Positions 52,695 through 62,262 of a stretch of DNA of 64,000 nt are shown piece by piece. A program made the translations under genes and the position numbers. This stretch comes from Trichobilharzia regenti (Eukaryota > Platyhelminthes > Trematoda > Strigeidida > Schistosomatidae). The notes under the pieces are model-generated. The model did no database searches. It was not told the origin of the DNA and was given only the letters and a program-made list of their open reading frames with translations. Position 1 is the stretch's first letter; every line of letters starts with the position of its first letter. The stretch is from NCBI GenBank assembly GCA_944472135.2, contig OX235263.1, positions 8,415,517-8,479,516 on the forward strand, read 5' to 3'.

Positions 52695-53300
52695 ATTCTG
52701 TTGGCGACCCTGAAGTTGGTTTCTGGGTTAGCTTGGTATTGAAATTCCATCAGGTGTTTCAGGATATAACTGTGGTGGGTTGGGAGATCTCTTTTCTCCT
52801 TTGTAAAACTGTGAGGATACTTGTTTTTTGATACATTCGGACAGCAAACCCTGGGTACAGCTGACATACATAGAGCCAAACAAACGAGCAGGTGAATTGA
52901 TGAATGTACATTGATGATGAGGCCAGTAGTGAGCATTGGTAGCTTATCCTTCACGTTCATGAGAATCATTGGTTTCAAAGACAGAGAGAGTGTCAGTCGA
53001 ATTTTGGTAGCGGAGAAGGTTTTCTTTAGTAACTGGAACACACTGATGAATCTCCATCGAATTTTAGATTCAAGTAGATGAGTTCTCTTTTGGGAGCAAA
53101 GAGAGAGTATGGGCGGTTCTAGTGAGTCTACCAAGTCACCTGCTTATGTGGAGCTAGATATCTATCCTGCTACATAAGGTTCACCAGCAACAAGGTCTCC
53201 CATCTGATCGCCTTCATGTACATCTATCAGTTCGCCTGCTTATTTGTCGAGCAACCTACATTGGTCGTAGCCACAGAAGGCTTTCACACGGATTCGAAAA
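52622..53300 (-). pseudogene. PLE GIY-YIG remnant, right arm
   Basis: Mirror of 17,170-17,872. SLKPMILMNVKDKLPMLTTG, HSYILKHLMEFQYQANPETN. Confidence 0.65.
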
Positions 53301-53650
53301 CAGATTCCAACAGCATGGTTTTACAAGGAAGCGTTGAGAACACAGTACAACTGAGATGTATTGGTGAATAATGATGTATTACTTTTTTTCTTGTAATTAT
53401 GCAATCAGTTACACTTTTCTCTATTTCTCTCTACCTCTCTATCTCTCACAACTAATTTTATCTAGTTTTTTAGTTTATATGACCTTCAGCTATAAACTAG
53501 ATATTGACAAATCTACTTATATATACATACAACAAACCCTAAATTTATCTAAATAATAAGATATGCAAAGAATATTGATTAGCACATTTTCTTTAAAGTC
53601 ATGTGATCCAGAATTTTATGTGCGTGCATGTTCAAATGAGTAAGTAAGTG
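53301..53650. other. Outer end of right arm
   Basis: Mirror of 16,835-17,160. No gene. Confidence 0.5.
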
Positions 53651-53697
53651 CCTATGTGTATCCTGAGTAAAACACACTCATCAAACTATTCATATTA
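53651..53697 (+). repeat. 47-bp segment shared with the spacer
   Basis: Directly repeats about 35,093-35,139 and begins at the exact base where arm homology ends. Confidence 0.8.
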
Positions 53698-53930
53698 TTA
53701 CAAAAAAGCACTTCACAAACAGGCTGCCATAGACTTCTATCAACAGCTGCCACCTTCACTGGCTATCTTCATACTGAAGATTAGATGGCAAGCCAGCCAG
53801 TCCATTGGTCGGTCGGTCGGTCAGTCAGAAAGAATTACTAACAAGAACTTATGTGGACAAACTCCTTTCTACCATTACCCATTCTGTTTCACTCTTATAC
53901 TTGTCAAACTCTATTGATTCTCTTCACTCA
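53698..53930 (+). pseudogene. RTE C-terminal fragment
   Basis: The plus strand reads DFYQQLPPSLAIFILKIRWQ and ERITNKNLCGQ, like the KIRWPGRKELPTRN segment of other RTE tails. (GGTC)n at 53,806-53,823. Confidence 0.5.
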
Positions 53931-54190
53931 TCTTCTTGTCTACCTCTGTGTGCTATTTGGAACGTGGCAACTCGAACTGGTGCACTTCGGTGCCAAGTTC
54001 TATGTTGAATCCAGACAGATGTGGACAAACCGACCAAGAATCGATTGCTAAACAAATATCTATAAGGAAGGAAATGCAGATGGATAAATCGGATACAAAC
54101 TACTGAAAAGACCGTCAAATGTTATCGTGCTCACTGTAGGCCAAAGCTCAAATGTGACCCAAATGGGAAAAGAAGAGTTGTGCGTAATTA
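53931..54190 (+). pseudogene. LINE family X 3' UTR-like fragment
   Basis: Contains the VYLCVLFGTWQLELVHFGAK-like stretch also found in family X 3' ends at 36,310 and 55,020. It is followed by unassigned sequence. Confidence 0.45.
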
Positions 54191-54229
54191 CGAGGATGAC
54201 ATGTAAGAGAGAGAATGTGTGAGTAGGGG

Positions 54230-54395
54230 TAAACAGAGATTGTTGGTACTAGATGATCGGAGGCGATAGGCCACAAGAAGCCCTACTTGACCTAGGTTTC
54301 GTGTTAGTTGGCACTCATCATCAAGGCGCATCTGAAACCTTGAAGGAACACATGTCCCTTCTGAGACTCGAATTCGCATTACCCAGTGAGTACTG
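54230..54395 (-). mobile_element. SINE with CCTTG-type hammerhead
   Basis: Minus strand: TACTCACTGGGTAATGCGAA (a degenerate tRNA B-box region), CGCCTTG, ATGATGA, GTG with loop CCAACTAA and CAC, GAAA, the palindrome CCTAGG, TC, then AAGTAGGGC. Core C3 is changed. It belongs with 55,160-55,490 and 58,915-59,100. Confidence 0.6.
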
Positions 54396-55140
54396 CAGTC
54401 CTCTCTGTCCTCCTTTGTGGCTGTGAAACCTGGACATTGAGAGTGGAAGACATGAAAAGATTAACTGTCTTTGATCATAGGTACCTGCGTTCTATCTCCC
54501 GTGTGAAGTGGTATAATAAGGTGAGCAACATGGAGGTTAGGCGTAGAGTTCTAGGTAAACAGGGGAAATCAATCGACGATGTTGTGAAGTTACATAGACT
54601 GAGATGATTAGGACATGTGTTACCCATGCTGGCCTAGTCATCGCCTACCTCGACCGACAGGTAATGTTAGCTGACATAGGGTCTGGCTGGAAAAGATCCA
54701 CTGTTGATCAAACTAAAACATGGCACCAGTCAATGAAATCCACAACAGTTAGTTTGAACCAGCCAGCCATGTAGGAAGATGTAGACTTCCTGACTGGCTG
54801 GGGTCCTCGGGACGGTAAAAACCAATGGAGGTTGGAGACAATCGGTGATATGGCTCTAAGTGATCGTTCACAATGGCTAGCGCAGATGCATCCACTCTCT
54901 GTGACTTATAATTTCCAATGAAACTATATTGTTCTTCTTCGATATTACTATTCCTTTGTCTCACACCTCTGTTTACTGTCTCTATTATGCATTTCTTTTT
55001 ACTTTCTTCTCTTGCTTTGTGTGCTATATGTGGGGAGTGTGGCGACTTGAACTGGTGCACATCGGTGGAAAGTTCTATGTCGAAAACAGACAGACAGAGA
55101 CTGCAGTCAGAGACGTTACCACTGTGATTGACCTCCTGTA
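54386..55140 (+). pseudogene. LINE family X 3' end
   Basis: The plus strand reads VLSVLLCGCETWTLRVEDMK, DHRYLRSISRVKWYNKVSNM, LGKQGKSIDDVVKLHRLR, stop, then [20 protein letters not shown] and the 3' UTR with TCACACCTCTGTTTACTGTC. 5'-truncated. It overlaps the end of the preceding SINE by a few bases. Confidence 0.7.
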
Positions 55141-55159
55141 GGACTGTATTGGATATTTT

Positions 55160-55490
55160 TTTTTGATTGCACATTAGTCAGGAATTAGTGTTGTAATGTG
55201 TCTAGTCCTATGTTGTCTGCAGACTGAATTCTATCAGTCAAGCTTGCAATGTGGCCACCATACCATTAGGTGGCTCACCATCACGGTGCACTGTGAGTTG
55301 TTGATATTAGATGGTTGGAGGCAATCGGCCACAAGAAACCCTCCTTGACCTAAGTTTCGTGTTAGTTGGCACTCATCAGCAAAGTGTATCTGCAACCCTG
55401 AAGGAACTCATATCCCTCCTTCTGAGAGATTCGAACCCGCGTCACTCAGTGAGTACTGCATTCAGAGACCATGAGACAATCATGGGCTAA
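55160..55490 (-). mobile_element. SINE with CCTTG-type hammerhead, consensus core
   Basis: Minus strand: B box region GCGGGTTCGAATCTC (about 55,431-55,445), hammerhead 55,343-55,386, then GGTTTCTTGTGGCCGATTGC and a body with CACAGTGCACCGTGATGGTG and GGTGGCCACATTGCAAGCTT. A third SINE family, different in body from the other two. Confidence 0.65.
55343..55386 (-). ncRNA. Hammerhead ribozyme of the CCTTG SINE
   Basis: Minus strand: stem I CTTT, an unpaired G, core CTGATGA (55,379-55,373), stem II GTG/CAC (3 bp, loop CCAACTAA), GAAA (55,58 to 55,55 of that line, i.e. 55,358-55,355), stem III CTTAGG, triplet GTC, then AAGG. The core bases match the consensus. Stems are short, so activity alone is doubtful. 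Confidence 0.6.
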
Positions 55491-55760
55491 CTGATGATGA
55501 TGATGAGGAGGAGGAGGAGGAGGAGGACGGCAGAAATAATAGGACAAAATGAAGACGTGCTGTTAGATGTTCTATGCTCCACTTCGAAACCCAAGGGAAC
55601 AATAATAATAATAATAATAGTATTAGCAATAATAACACAAAAAAAGACTTTATTGAAAGGCTTCATCTCATAAATTGACATTAAAATAATACTACTTATA
55701 ACAATAATAATAATAATAATAGTCATAATAGTAATAATGACAATAAAGAAACGTTTCCGT
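55491..55760. repeat. Microsatellite cluster
   Basis: (GAT)n, (GGA)n near 55,505-55,526, then two (AAT)n blocks (55,601-55,620 and 55,703-55,722). Between them lies a short RTE end (DVLCSTSKPKG-like). Confidence 0.8.
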
Positions 55761-56906
55761 TTTTTGCCAAAAATCAAAACAAAAAGTCAAAATAAAGCGG
55801 ACATATTAAGGAAACAAAAGAAAGAGACATACACACACATAATTACATACACTGGAAAACACACAAAGTCATAATGAGTCCAGTCACACAAAATAAGACA
55901 AATAAGAAAAGAAAAGAAGAGAAAAAAACAAGAGAGAGAGAGAACGAAACAGGTTTCACTGATGAACAAAAAGAAAGGCTGGATGACGTCCACCCACCAT
56001 CTTTTGAACATCATATCCAATCCAGTGAAAGAGTGCAGTGTAGACAGCAGACAGATTGGTGGAATTCTAGCTGCCGGTGCTACTCTACTACCGCTATGTA
56101 GAACATAAATCTCCAAGTTCCAGAGATACGACTTTCTACACACACACACACACACCCAGACTGAAATAGGTTGGAATTGGATTCGAATCCCCCGCAACCC
56201 CCACCCCAACGCAACGGGGAGTGGGGTGGGAAGCATTTGGCTGAAAAGTAAGCAATTAAGCCAATGGAGTTGGTATAACAATCGCTGATGTACTAGAAAG
56301 GCAGATTGGCAGACAGACAGATAGATACATTGAAGAACAGCAATAGGTGAAGGCAGACAGAGGGAGAGAGACACAGGAGGGGAATAAATTACGTAACATT
56401 AGATGGGAAGGAGAGATACAAAGAAAGAGAAAGGGAAATAATCACAGCTAATATTCAATTCAATCAAAAATCATAAATTCCATTTTTTGTACAATTTCGC
56501 CTGTATGACAACAACACCGATTGAACAGCTATCAATCTACATGCGCATAGGCACGCGTACGCACACACACACACGCTTAGGAACGGACATAAGTGCATGC
56601 GTGCACTTGGGATTGGCGGGAGGGTGGGGGTCAAGACAACATAGAAACATGGAAGAAAAATTTGAGCAAACTATTAGCGCGGAGAAGAGTAGAAAATAAA
56701 AGAACTACAATATTGGTGCCCATGTGTACACACACACACACTCACACCATATTTATTGTATTATATGTGTGTCATAAAGGACGGCAATAAACTGGCCTGA
56801 ATCATTTTTTAATAACGATTGTCTCAGAGATAAACAGATAGAAAGATAGATAGATGGATCGGTAGATAGATATGTTATTATGACGAGTGTCTGTATGTCT
56901 TGTGCA
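55761..56906 (-). other. Probable 3' UTR and flank of the YOD1 gene
   Basis: Non-coding sequence with several (CA)n tracts (56,138-56,156, 56,561-56,574, 56,730-56,742) and (GATA)n near 56,842-56,872. On the minus strand an AATAAA lies at 56,757-56,752, 150 bp after the YOD1 stop, and is a candidate poly(A) signal. No TE protein was seen. Confidence 0.5.
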
Positions 56907-57083
56907 TTAATGAGCAATTTCTCTGAATTGTGTATGACCAGTTAATTGGGCGTGTTTTTGTGCAGCAGCTTGTCCAACCAATGGTGCATCACATTGACGA
57001 CATAAGAGGGTGAAAGAAGCCAAATCTGTGAATGCCCATTCAGCACGTGCTTTAGATGCCAGCTGTTGAGCTTCTAAAAGAAT
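56907..57083 (-). CDS. YOD1: YOD1/OTU1 deubiquitinase, last exon
   Basis: Minus strand, acceptor CTGTTTAAG then ILLEAQQLASKARAEWAFTD, SFTLLCRQCDAPLVGQAAAQ, KHAQLTGHTQFREIAH and TAA at 56,909-56,907. This is the C-terminal end of the OTU1 family: the short helix after the OTU domain and the C2H2 zinc finger (C-x2-C, H-x5-H), which helps bind ubiquitin. YOD1 trims ubiquitin chains in p97/VCP-dependent ER-associated degradation. It joins in phase 0 to the exon at 59,900-60,127. The ending and finger spacing agree with animal YOD1. A real host gene. Confidence 0.85.
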   Translation of the reverse strand: MLLEAQQLASKARAEWAFTDLASFTLLCRQCDAPLVGQAAAQKHAQLTGHTQFREIAH

Positions 57084-57164
57084 CTTAAACAGGGTAAAAA
57101 AACAAGATTAATTTAGGCGGAAATAAAAGAAGAGTATTGTGTGTGTGTGTGTAGTGAACAGTGG

Positions 57165-57360
57165 TGACTAGCAATGTGGAAATCGGAGATGAGGCCGCAT
57201 TTCGGCCTAAATTTGGGATTCATCAACCGCTGGAAATTCGCAATTCACAATGACTGCCCCCTGCCACTGAGATCCGTATGCAGAATCCATTGCGATTCCA
57301 TCACGATTCAAACATCAAAGCGTTAACTACTTGGCTCCTATCATGGAGCCAACATGTCAA
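57165..57360 (-). mobile_element. Sm-alpha-like SINE, diverged
   Basis: Minus strand: GGCTCCATGATAGGAGCCAA, AGTAGTTAACGCTTTG (A box), then the hammerhead region CAGCGGTTGATGA, ATCCCAAATTTAGGCC, GAAATGCGGCCTCATC, and GATTTCCACATTGCTAG. Core U for C3 and a changed stem II, so the ribozyme is probably inactive. Confidence 0.65.
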
Positions 57361-57419
57361 CAGGGATTGAACATTCTGGTCCAATATGACAATCAATCGA
57401 AAGGGGAAATACAAAACTA

Positions 57420-57630
57420 ACTCCAATAAATAATAACTCGTACCTGTTGCCTAGTCGATAACACTGCAGCATTTAAAACGATGGGAACACGGTTCGAGTC
57501 CCGCGGGAAACACCACTTATCACACTCATTGAGCGGGGGTGGGTGCAGATATGTCCAGATGATGACTCCCAAATAGGACGACGAGATACCACACACATCT
57601 GGGATTCCACCACTAATAGTCAGCATCCAC
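57420..57630 (+). mobile_element. Sm-alpha-like SINE, diverged
   Basis: Plus strand: GTTGCCTAGTCGATAACACT (A box), B box GGTTCGAGTCCC (57,492-57,503), then GGTGCAGATATGTCCAG, ATGATGA, CTCCCAAATAGGAC, GACGAGATACC, ACATCTGGGATTCCACCAC. The GAAA and C3 are altered, so the ribozyme is inactive. Confidence 0.7.
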
Positions 57631-57889
57631 CAGAAATAACATTAGTGTTAATCTACAGAAATTGGTTGAATCCCCCCACGTACTAGGAGAGCCAACATGT
57701 CATCACCAGAGGCTGAACATTTTGATTCAGGATAATCAATTAAAGGCAGAATACAAAATTCACCTAGAAAACCCCATAAATTGTGTTAAAACAGATTTCA
57801 CATCTACCAGGAAGGAGGTTATGTTAGTGGGCCACACTTATTGTTTGAGGCACAATGCTGATACGAATCAGTTGGTCAGGTTACAAAGT

Positions 57890-57975
57890 AATTCAAACAA
57901 GATTCGAACCCGGGACCGAATGATTGAATGCTGCGCGTCAAGGTTAGTAAGCCACATTTTCAGAACAGGCGGGAT
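57890..57975 (-). mobile_element. tRNA-like SINE head, weak
   Basis: Minus strand: GTGGCTTACTAACCTTGACG and B box GGGTTCGAATC. The body downstream is not matched elsewhere. Confidence 0.4.
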
Positions 57976-58099
57976 CTTTTTCAGTAGTAAATTAAACACA
58001 TCAATGTCAAGACTCTCGAGGGGTAGCCGAATGGGAAGTGGCGAGTTGGTCGTTAATGTGAGGGTGGGGTGATATGGAGGAGGTCATGAGAAGGGGGAG

Positions 58100-58490
58100 G
58101 TCTTCTCTGGATCTATACTGAAGATCATATGGCCGGGCCGGAAAGAATCACCAACTATGGGAAACTATGGGAACAAACCAACATGCAAGAAGCAATCACC
58201 AACCAACAAATATGCAGGAGAAAGTGGATTGAGATGGATTTGACACTCGTGGCTGAAGACGCCGCTGGGTGATATTGCGCGAGTCAGACCATTGCTCGAA
58301 TGGAACCAGGCCATAAGGGAAGAGGTGAGTGGGTCGTCGGTGCAAGGGTGACATGGAGTAGATCGTGTGAAGAGTTGAAACAGTATGGACTAACATGGAT
58401 GCAGGTGAAAAGTACAGCAGAAAGAAGACAGAAGTGGCAAGTGGAGCCCTATGTCCCACTAGGAACCCAAGGGAACAATAATAACTAATG
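58100..58490 (+). pseudogene. RTE LINE C-terminal fragment
   Basis: The plus strand reads MAGPERITNYGKLWEQTNMQ, AITNQQICRRKWIEMDLTL, RMEPGHKGRGEWVVGARVTW, KQYGLTWMQVKSTAERRQKW, ending LGTQGNNNN. Same family as 32.3-33.0 kb. 5'-truncated inside the YOD1 intron. Confidence 0.7.
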
Positions 58491-58514
58491 CGGCCCTTGA
58501 GTCAGACGATTGAT

Positions 58515-58750
58515 CATCAAGGGTTCAATCGATTAAAAGTATTTTGAGTATTTTGAAAGCAGTGAAATTCTCCACCTGGATAGCACTCATTGTTGTAATG
58601 GAAACCAGTTATTGGAGTGTAGTATGTGTTTGTGGTGTTTCGTTGGGGAGAGAGATAAACTTCAGCACCCATAATATAACATAGTCTTAGTTGTATCAAT
58701 CGACGCAGCCTCACAACCTCATCGATAGACTTTCGCAGATAAATCTATGC
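58515..58750 (-). pseudogene. LINE family X small fragment
   Basis: Minus strand near 58,740-58,680: KSIDEVVRLRRLIQL-like, the same as [15 protein letters not shown] of family X. The rest is unassigned. Confidence 0.45.
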
Positions 58751-58914
58751 TAAATACAGTGAGGGGGGGAATGGTTCGTAAAACTAAGCAGCCAACTTTT
58801 ATATAATCAATCAGAGAAGTGAAATGTTACCCAACAAACCACTTGAAATAAACCGAGCCTATTGCTTGAGAACTGGTGACACACCAGCTGGCTACCTTAA
58901 CTTCGGTAGGTGAG

Positions 58915-59105
58915 GCGAATTAGATGGTTGGAGGCAATCGGCCACAGGAACCCTTTTACCTAGATTTCCTGCTGGTTAGCGTTCTTCAGCAAGGCAACCT
59001 TGAAGGAACTCATGTCCCTTCTGAGATTCGAACCCGAGTCACCCAATGAGTGCTGCAGTCAGAGACGTTACCACTGCGCTATTCAGGCTCGCGACTGACC
59101 CCCTG
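58915..59105 (-). mobile_element. CCTTG-type SINE with tRNA promoter
   Basis: Minus strand: TAGCGCAGTGGTAACGTCTC (A box), B box GGGTTCGAATCTC (about 59,023-59,035), CCTTG, core CTGAAGA, ACG with loop CTAACCAG, CAG, GAAA, TCTAGG, then TA in place of TC. The clearest tRNA-like head of this family. The cleavage triplet is lost. Confidence 0.6.
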
Positions 59106-59492
59106 TAGGACTGTAGTGGATACTTTGATAGGACACTAGTAACTAGTATGAGGTGTCTAGTCCTCTCATTGGTGCAGACTGAATTTTATCAACCAATAAG
59201 AAAGAAACTTCACACACAAAGGGTCAAAGTTCAAATCAAAGAAACAGTCAGCTCCAATACAAGTAACCTAGAAGATGTGAAAACACACATAAACAACCAA
59301 TCACGTCCAAGGTCACCAGGAGAGATGATTAATAAACTCGTGGAGAAATCTAAAAGCTCACTTCAAATTGAAGTATGCGCTGAAGATGTCACCCAGTAGG
59401 GTGATGAAAGCTTCGCAAATCAACCATCCAGCTCAGAGAACAAAACCACATCAAAATCATCCACCTGAGCTACAAATCTTCTCTATCATATC

Positions 59493-59643
59493 TAAGACTG
59501 AATTCTATCAGTCAGGTTTGCAATGTGGCCACCATTCTAGGTAGTTCGGCATCATAGTGCACGTTGATTGGATAATATTAGATGGTTGGAGGTAATCGAC
59601 CGGTCCAAGCCTTGGACCTTGGACTGATAGAATTTAGTCTGCA
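59493..59643. repeat. Short imperfect inverted repeat
   Basis: GACTGAATTCTATCAGTC (59,494-59,511) and GACTGATAGAATTTAGTC (59,622-59,639) are near-inverse copies flanking a CCTTG-SINE 3' body. The same pair occurs at other copies of that body. Confidence 0.6.
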
Positions 59644-59899
59644 CCAAAGAATGGACCACACACATCACACCAGTTACTAGTGTCCAATCAAAGTAGGTGA
59701 AGCGTGATTAAAACCTTTAACCCACTAGTTTGGAGTCAGGCGCCTAGATCAACGGCTTACAGCTCTATAACACATTGTGGTAATCAGAGATATCAACTCG
59801 AACTCCGTACCACTCATTACTTAATATGCAGCTGACAAATGGGGCTCCACCGGCGTGGATAGGAAGGGGGGTTAACAGAATAAAGATAAAGTAACTTAC

Positions 59900-60127
59900 T
59901 GAATCATCACTTGTAGGGAACACTGTGACCAGACAATCACGTTTAGGATATTCTTGCGCTAGTGGATCATAATGTATCCCATCATAGATTAATAATATCC
60001 GCTTAGGATAATTATGATCTTCACCGAAACGATCAATTCGACAGGATTCAATGTCAACAATGCATATTTCAACTTCATATAATTGTGATAAAATAGACAC
60101 TTCAATACCACCACCCCATTTATCTGG
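59900..60127 (-). CDS. YOD1: YOD1/OTU1 deubiquitinase, OTU domain exon
   Basis: Minus strand, acceptor TTTTTTTAG and donor GTAAGT. It reads [60 protein letters not shown] and TVFPTSDDS. This matches the second half of the YOD1 OTU domain, with [11 protein letters not shown] and YDGIHYDPL (the His is the catalytic one). The catalytic Cys exon (DNSCLF) and the UBX-like N-terminus are not in the window, since everything to 64,000 is TE, so the gene continues beyond the right edge. No stops or frameshifts. Confidence 0.88.
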
Positions 60128-60189
60128 CTAAAAAAAAGTAAAAACACGAGATAAAAAGAAGAAAGTTTCAAATGAAAAGTTGGCGATGA

Positions 60190-60830
60190 TAATGATAGTT
60201 TATTAATCTATTCTGGAGTACTTGATCGACTTCTGTTACTCTGTAAACCCTGACCATGATTTTAAGATAATATATAGAATCCAAGCTAACTTTCCGTGTT
60301 TTCTTCGTTACAGACTTCTAAAGACAGCTGAGGCCTTGGAAATTCATGATATGCTCAAAAATCGTCTCTCTAAATCAGTCAGTAAGACGTTCCCTGCAGC
60401 TAAATTACATATGACGTTCACGAGCTGCAAATTGTTCTCTACCTCTGTAAAAGATAAGCTCCCCCGTCTGACCGCCTCCATGTGCATCTACCAGTTCACC
60501 TGCTCTTGTGGAACAAGGTACATTGGCCGTAGTCAGAGAACGCTCTCCACACGTATACGAGAACATATTCCAGCATGGCTTTACAAGGGAAAAAGGAAGT
60601 GTGTGCGAAGCTCCATTCAAGAACACCTGATCGACTTCTATCACTCGGTCAACCCTAACCATGATTTTAAGATCATATATAGAATTCATGCTAACGTCAC
60701 GCGTTTTCTTCGTTACAGACTTCTAAAGACAGTTGAGGCCTTGGCTATTCATTCATGACTTTAAGCCAGCCCTTAGTGTACAAAAGAAGTATGTACAATC
60801 CCTACTTCTGCCTTGGCCGTAGAGCGATAG
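60190..60830 (+). pseudogene. PLE GIY-YIG part, partial tandem
   Basis: Frame 60,222-60,758: it starts with the end of one unit (DFCYSVNPDHDFKIIYRIQA, RYRLLKTAEALEIH), then MLKNRLSKSVSKTFPAAKLH, MCIYQFTCSCGTRYIGRSQR (GIY-YIG core), EHIPAWLYKGKRKCVR, and the same end again (DFYHSVNPNHDFKIIYRI, RYRLLKTVEALAIH). The period is about 410 bp. A partial tandem of PLE 3' parts. The last part (YVQSLLLPWP) is shifted. Confidence 0.75.
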
Positions 60831-61186
60831 ACATTTATTTATTTATTTTGTTTATTCAGTTATTCTAAGTACCTTTCCCACATAACTACGATTATTATTA
60901 TTATTATTATTACTATTCTCACTCGGAATTGTTTCCGCTTGTCCCAGTTGTCATTCTAAATCCAAAATTATTAATTTTCATTTTTACAATATTGAATTCT
61001 ATCTTATCAAATTTCACAGCGTGTTATGTAAGATTTTATATTCGCCTACTAATCCTATAATTATGTACCCCTTTCCAAAATCTATACACCTTATGAATTA
61101 TTACTATTCTATATATGACATTAATTATTTTGCCACTTGACATTAAACCATGATTATAATCACAAATATTTTAATTGCATTTCATA
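60831..61186. other. AT-rich PLE flank
   Basis: (TTA)n at 60,893-60,910. No gene. Confidence 0.5.
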
Positions 61187-61190
61187 CTAC

Positions 61191-61524
61191 TGTAACAACA
61201 GAAGACAAGAGTAACGCAACAGATAGTTTATTGAGGAAATCAACACGTATTTATAGGTTTTCATGTACATTCTAATAGCTTTCTCAATCAAACAAACACA
61301 CTCTTCTGATTGGTTGTTTCTCACAGAAAGTTAACCTTGCATTTCTCTGTGACTGTTTCTAGAATGTCAGGTCACCTATACGTTAACTGTATCTGCCTAC
61401 GCAAAGTCTGTTGTGGTTGGTTGTTGAATCAGTCTTGTTTATATTTTCCCACGACCAATATTGGGGACATAAACATTGACGTAAATTGATGTCTACCAAT
61501 TGGCAAACAGCCTCCTCCACCACA
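61191..61524 (-). mobile_element. Solo LTR, minus strand
   Basis: A 334-bp solo LTR of the TGTGGTGAG/GTTACA family in reverse orientation (TGTAACAACAGAAGAC to CCTCCACCACA), with CTAC duplicated at 61,187-61,190 and 61,525-61,528. Confidence 0.8.
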
Positions 61525-61617
61525 CTACTACTATTATTATTTCATGTATTCACACCTTTGATCTAATTCCCTCACCGGATATAATTTCTTAAAAAACTAT
61601 ATATATAGGATTGTACA

Positions 61618-61688
61618 TTATTATTATTGTTCCCTTGGGTTCCAGTGGGACATAGGGCTTCAACTGCACGTCTGCACTTGCTTCTGTC
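61618..61688 (-). mobile_element. Very short RTE 3' end insertion
   Basis: 71 bp of RTE 3' end (minus strand: GACAGAAGCAAGTGCAGACG, CCCTATGTCCCACTGGAACC, (AAT)n tail). The flanks TATATAGGATTGTACA and TATATACGATTGTACA (one mismatch) form a target duplication of about 16 bp. Extreme 5' truncation. Confidence 0.75.
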
Positions 61689-61866
61689 ATATATATACGA
61701 TTGTACAGCGTGATAATAAATTCGTTGTTGGAAAGAGTCTCTTCGCTGAATATTGTGTTATTAATCAAAAGACTAACAAAATTTCTTTGAAAAAAGAGCC
61801 TCTTGATAAGACTAATCTCTTTTATATTAGAACCAAGAGAAGTACTACGTCAAACTGAAGCTCTAG

Positions 61867-62262
61867 TGTGGTGAGAGGTGTCTCTGCCAACCAAAATTTG
61901 TAGACAACAATTTACTCCATTATGGATAAGATTTTATTTTGATAAATCACACAGTGTTGTACAGTTATTAACAACAATTTACGTCAATGTTTACATACCG
62001 GATCGGGGTCATGACAAAAAAAAACAAGAACCAAGCTTAACCTTGACGGACTCAACAACCAATCATAGCAAACTTAACGTGTGCAAATATGATTCGCAGA
62101 TGTATGGCTTGACTTTCTAAGAAACGGCCACAAAGAGATGACAGAATAACCTTCACAGCAAGAAAACAACCAATCAGAAGACGTTGGTTCTCTGCTAACA
62201 ATAAGGCTAATAATAATGTACATACACGATCTGTTGGTTGGCTCTTGTCTTCTGTCGTTAGA
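61867..62262 (+). mobile_element. Solo LTR with a 56-bp PLE tip inside
   Basis: LTR from TGTGGTGAGAGG to TCGTTAGA (the end is mutated from GTTACA), with CTAG duplicated at 61,863-61,866 and 62,263-62,266. Inside it, 61,915-61,970 is the terminal 56 bp of the third PLE family (CTCCATTATGGATAAG onward), flanked by ACAACAATTTA at 61,904-61,914 and 61,971-61,981. Confidence 0.85.

Larger units (their letters stand above)
37557..53650 (-). repeat. Right arm of a giant inverted repeat
   Basis: A 16.1-kb mirror of 16,835-34,929. Right-only features are a solo LTR at 46,253-46,575, one extra SINE unit in 42,842-43,637, and about 50 bp of PLE RT that the left arm has lost. The outer end is sharp: CACTTACTTACTC is shared, while the flanks (ACGCAC on the left, the complement of CCTATG on the right) are not. 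Confidence 0.9.
57084..59899 (-). other. YOD1 intron filled with repeats
   Basis: A 2.8-kb intron with GTAAGT at the donor and TTTAAG at the acceptor. It holds two Sm-alpha-like SINEs, further tRNA-like pieces, an RTE end, a LINE X piece and a CCTTG-type SINE, all listed separately. Confidence 0.8.

Noticed and set aside
16835..53650. Palindrome as a sequencing fold-back or assembly artefact
   Set aside because: Artefact arms would be identical. Here they differ by a few percent and by four independent insertions with proper target duplications and empty sites.
55487..55777. Minus-strand frame rich in Ile
   Set aside because: Translation of AAT microsatellites, low complexity.
55787..56374. 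195-codon minus-strand frame at 56 kb
   Set aside because: Cys/Phe/Leu/Val-rich and built over CA and pyrimidine tracts, with no domain. More likely the 3' UTR of YOD1.
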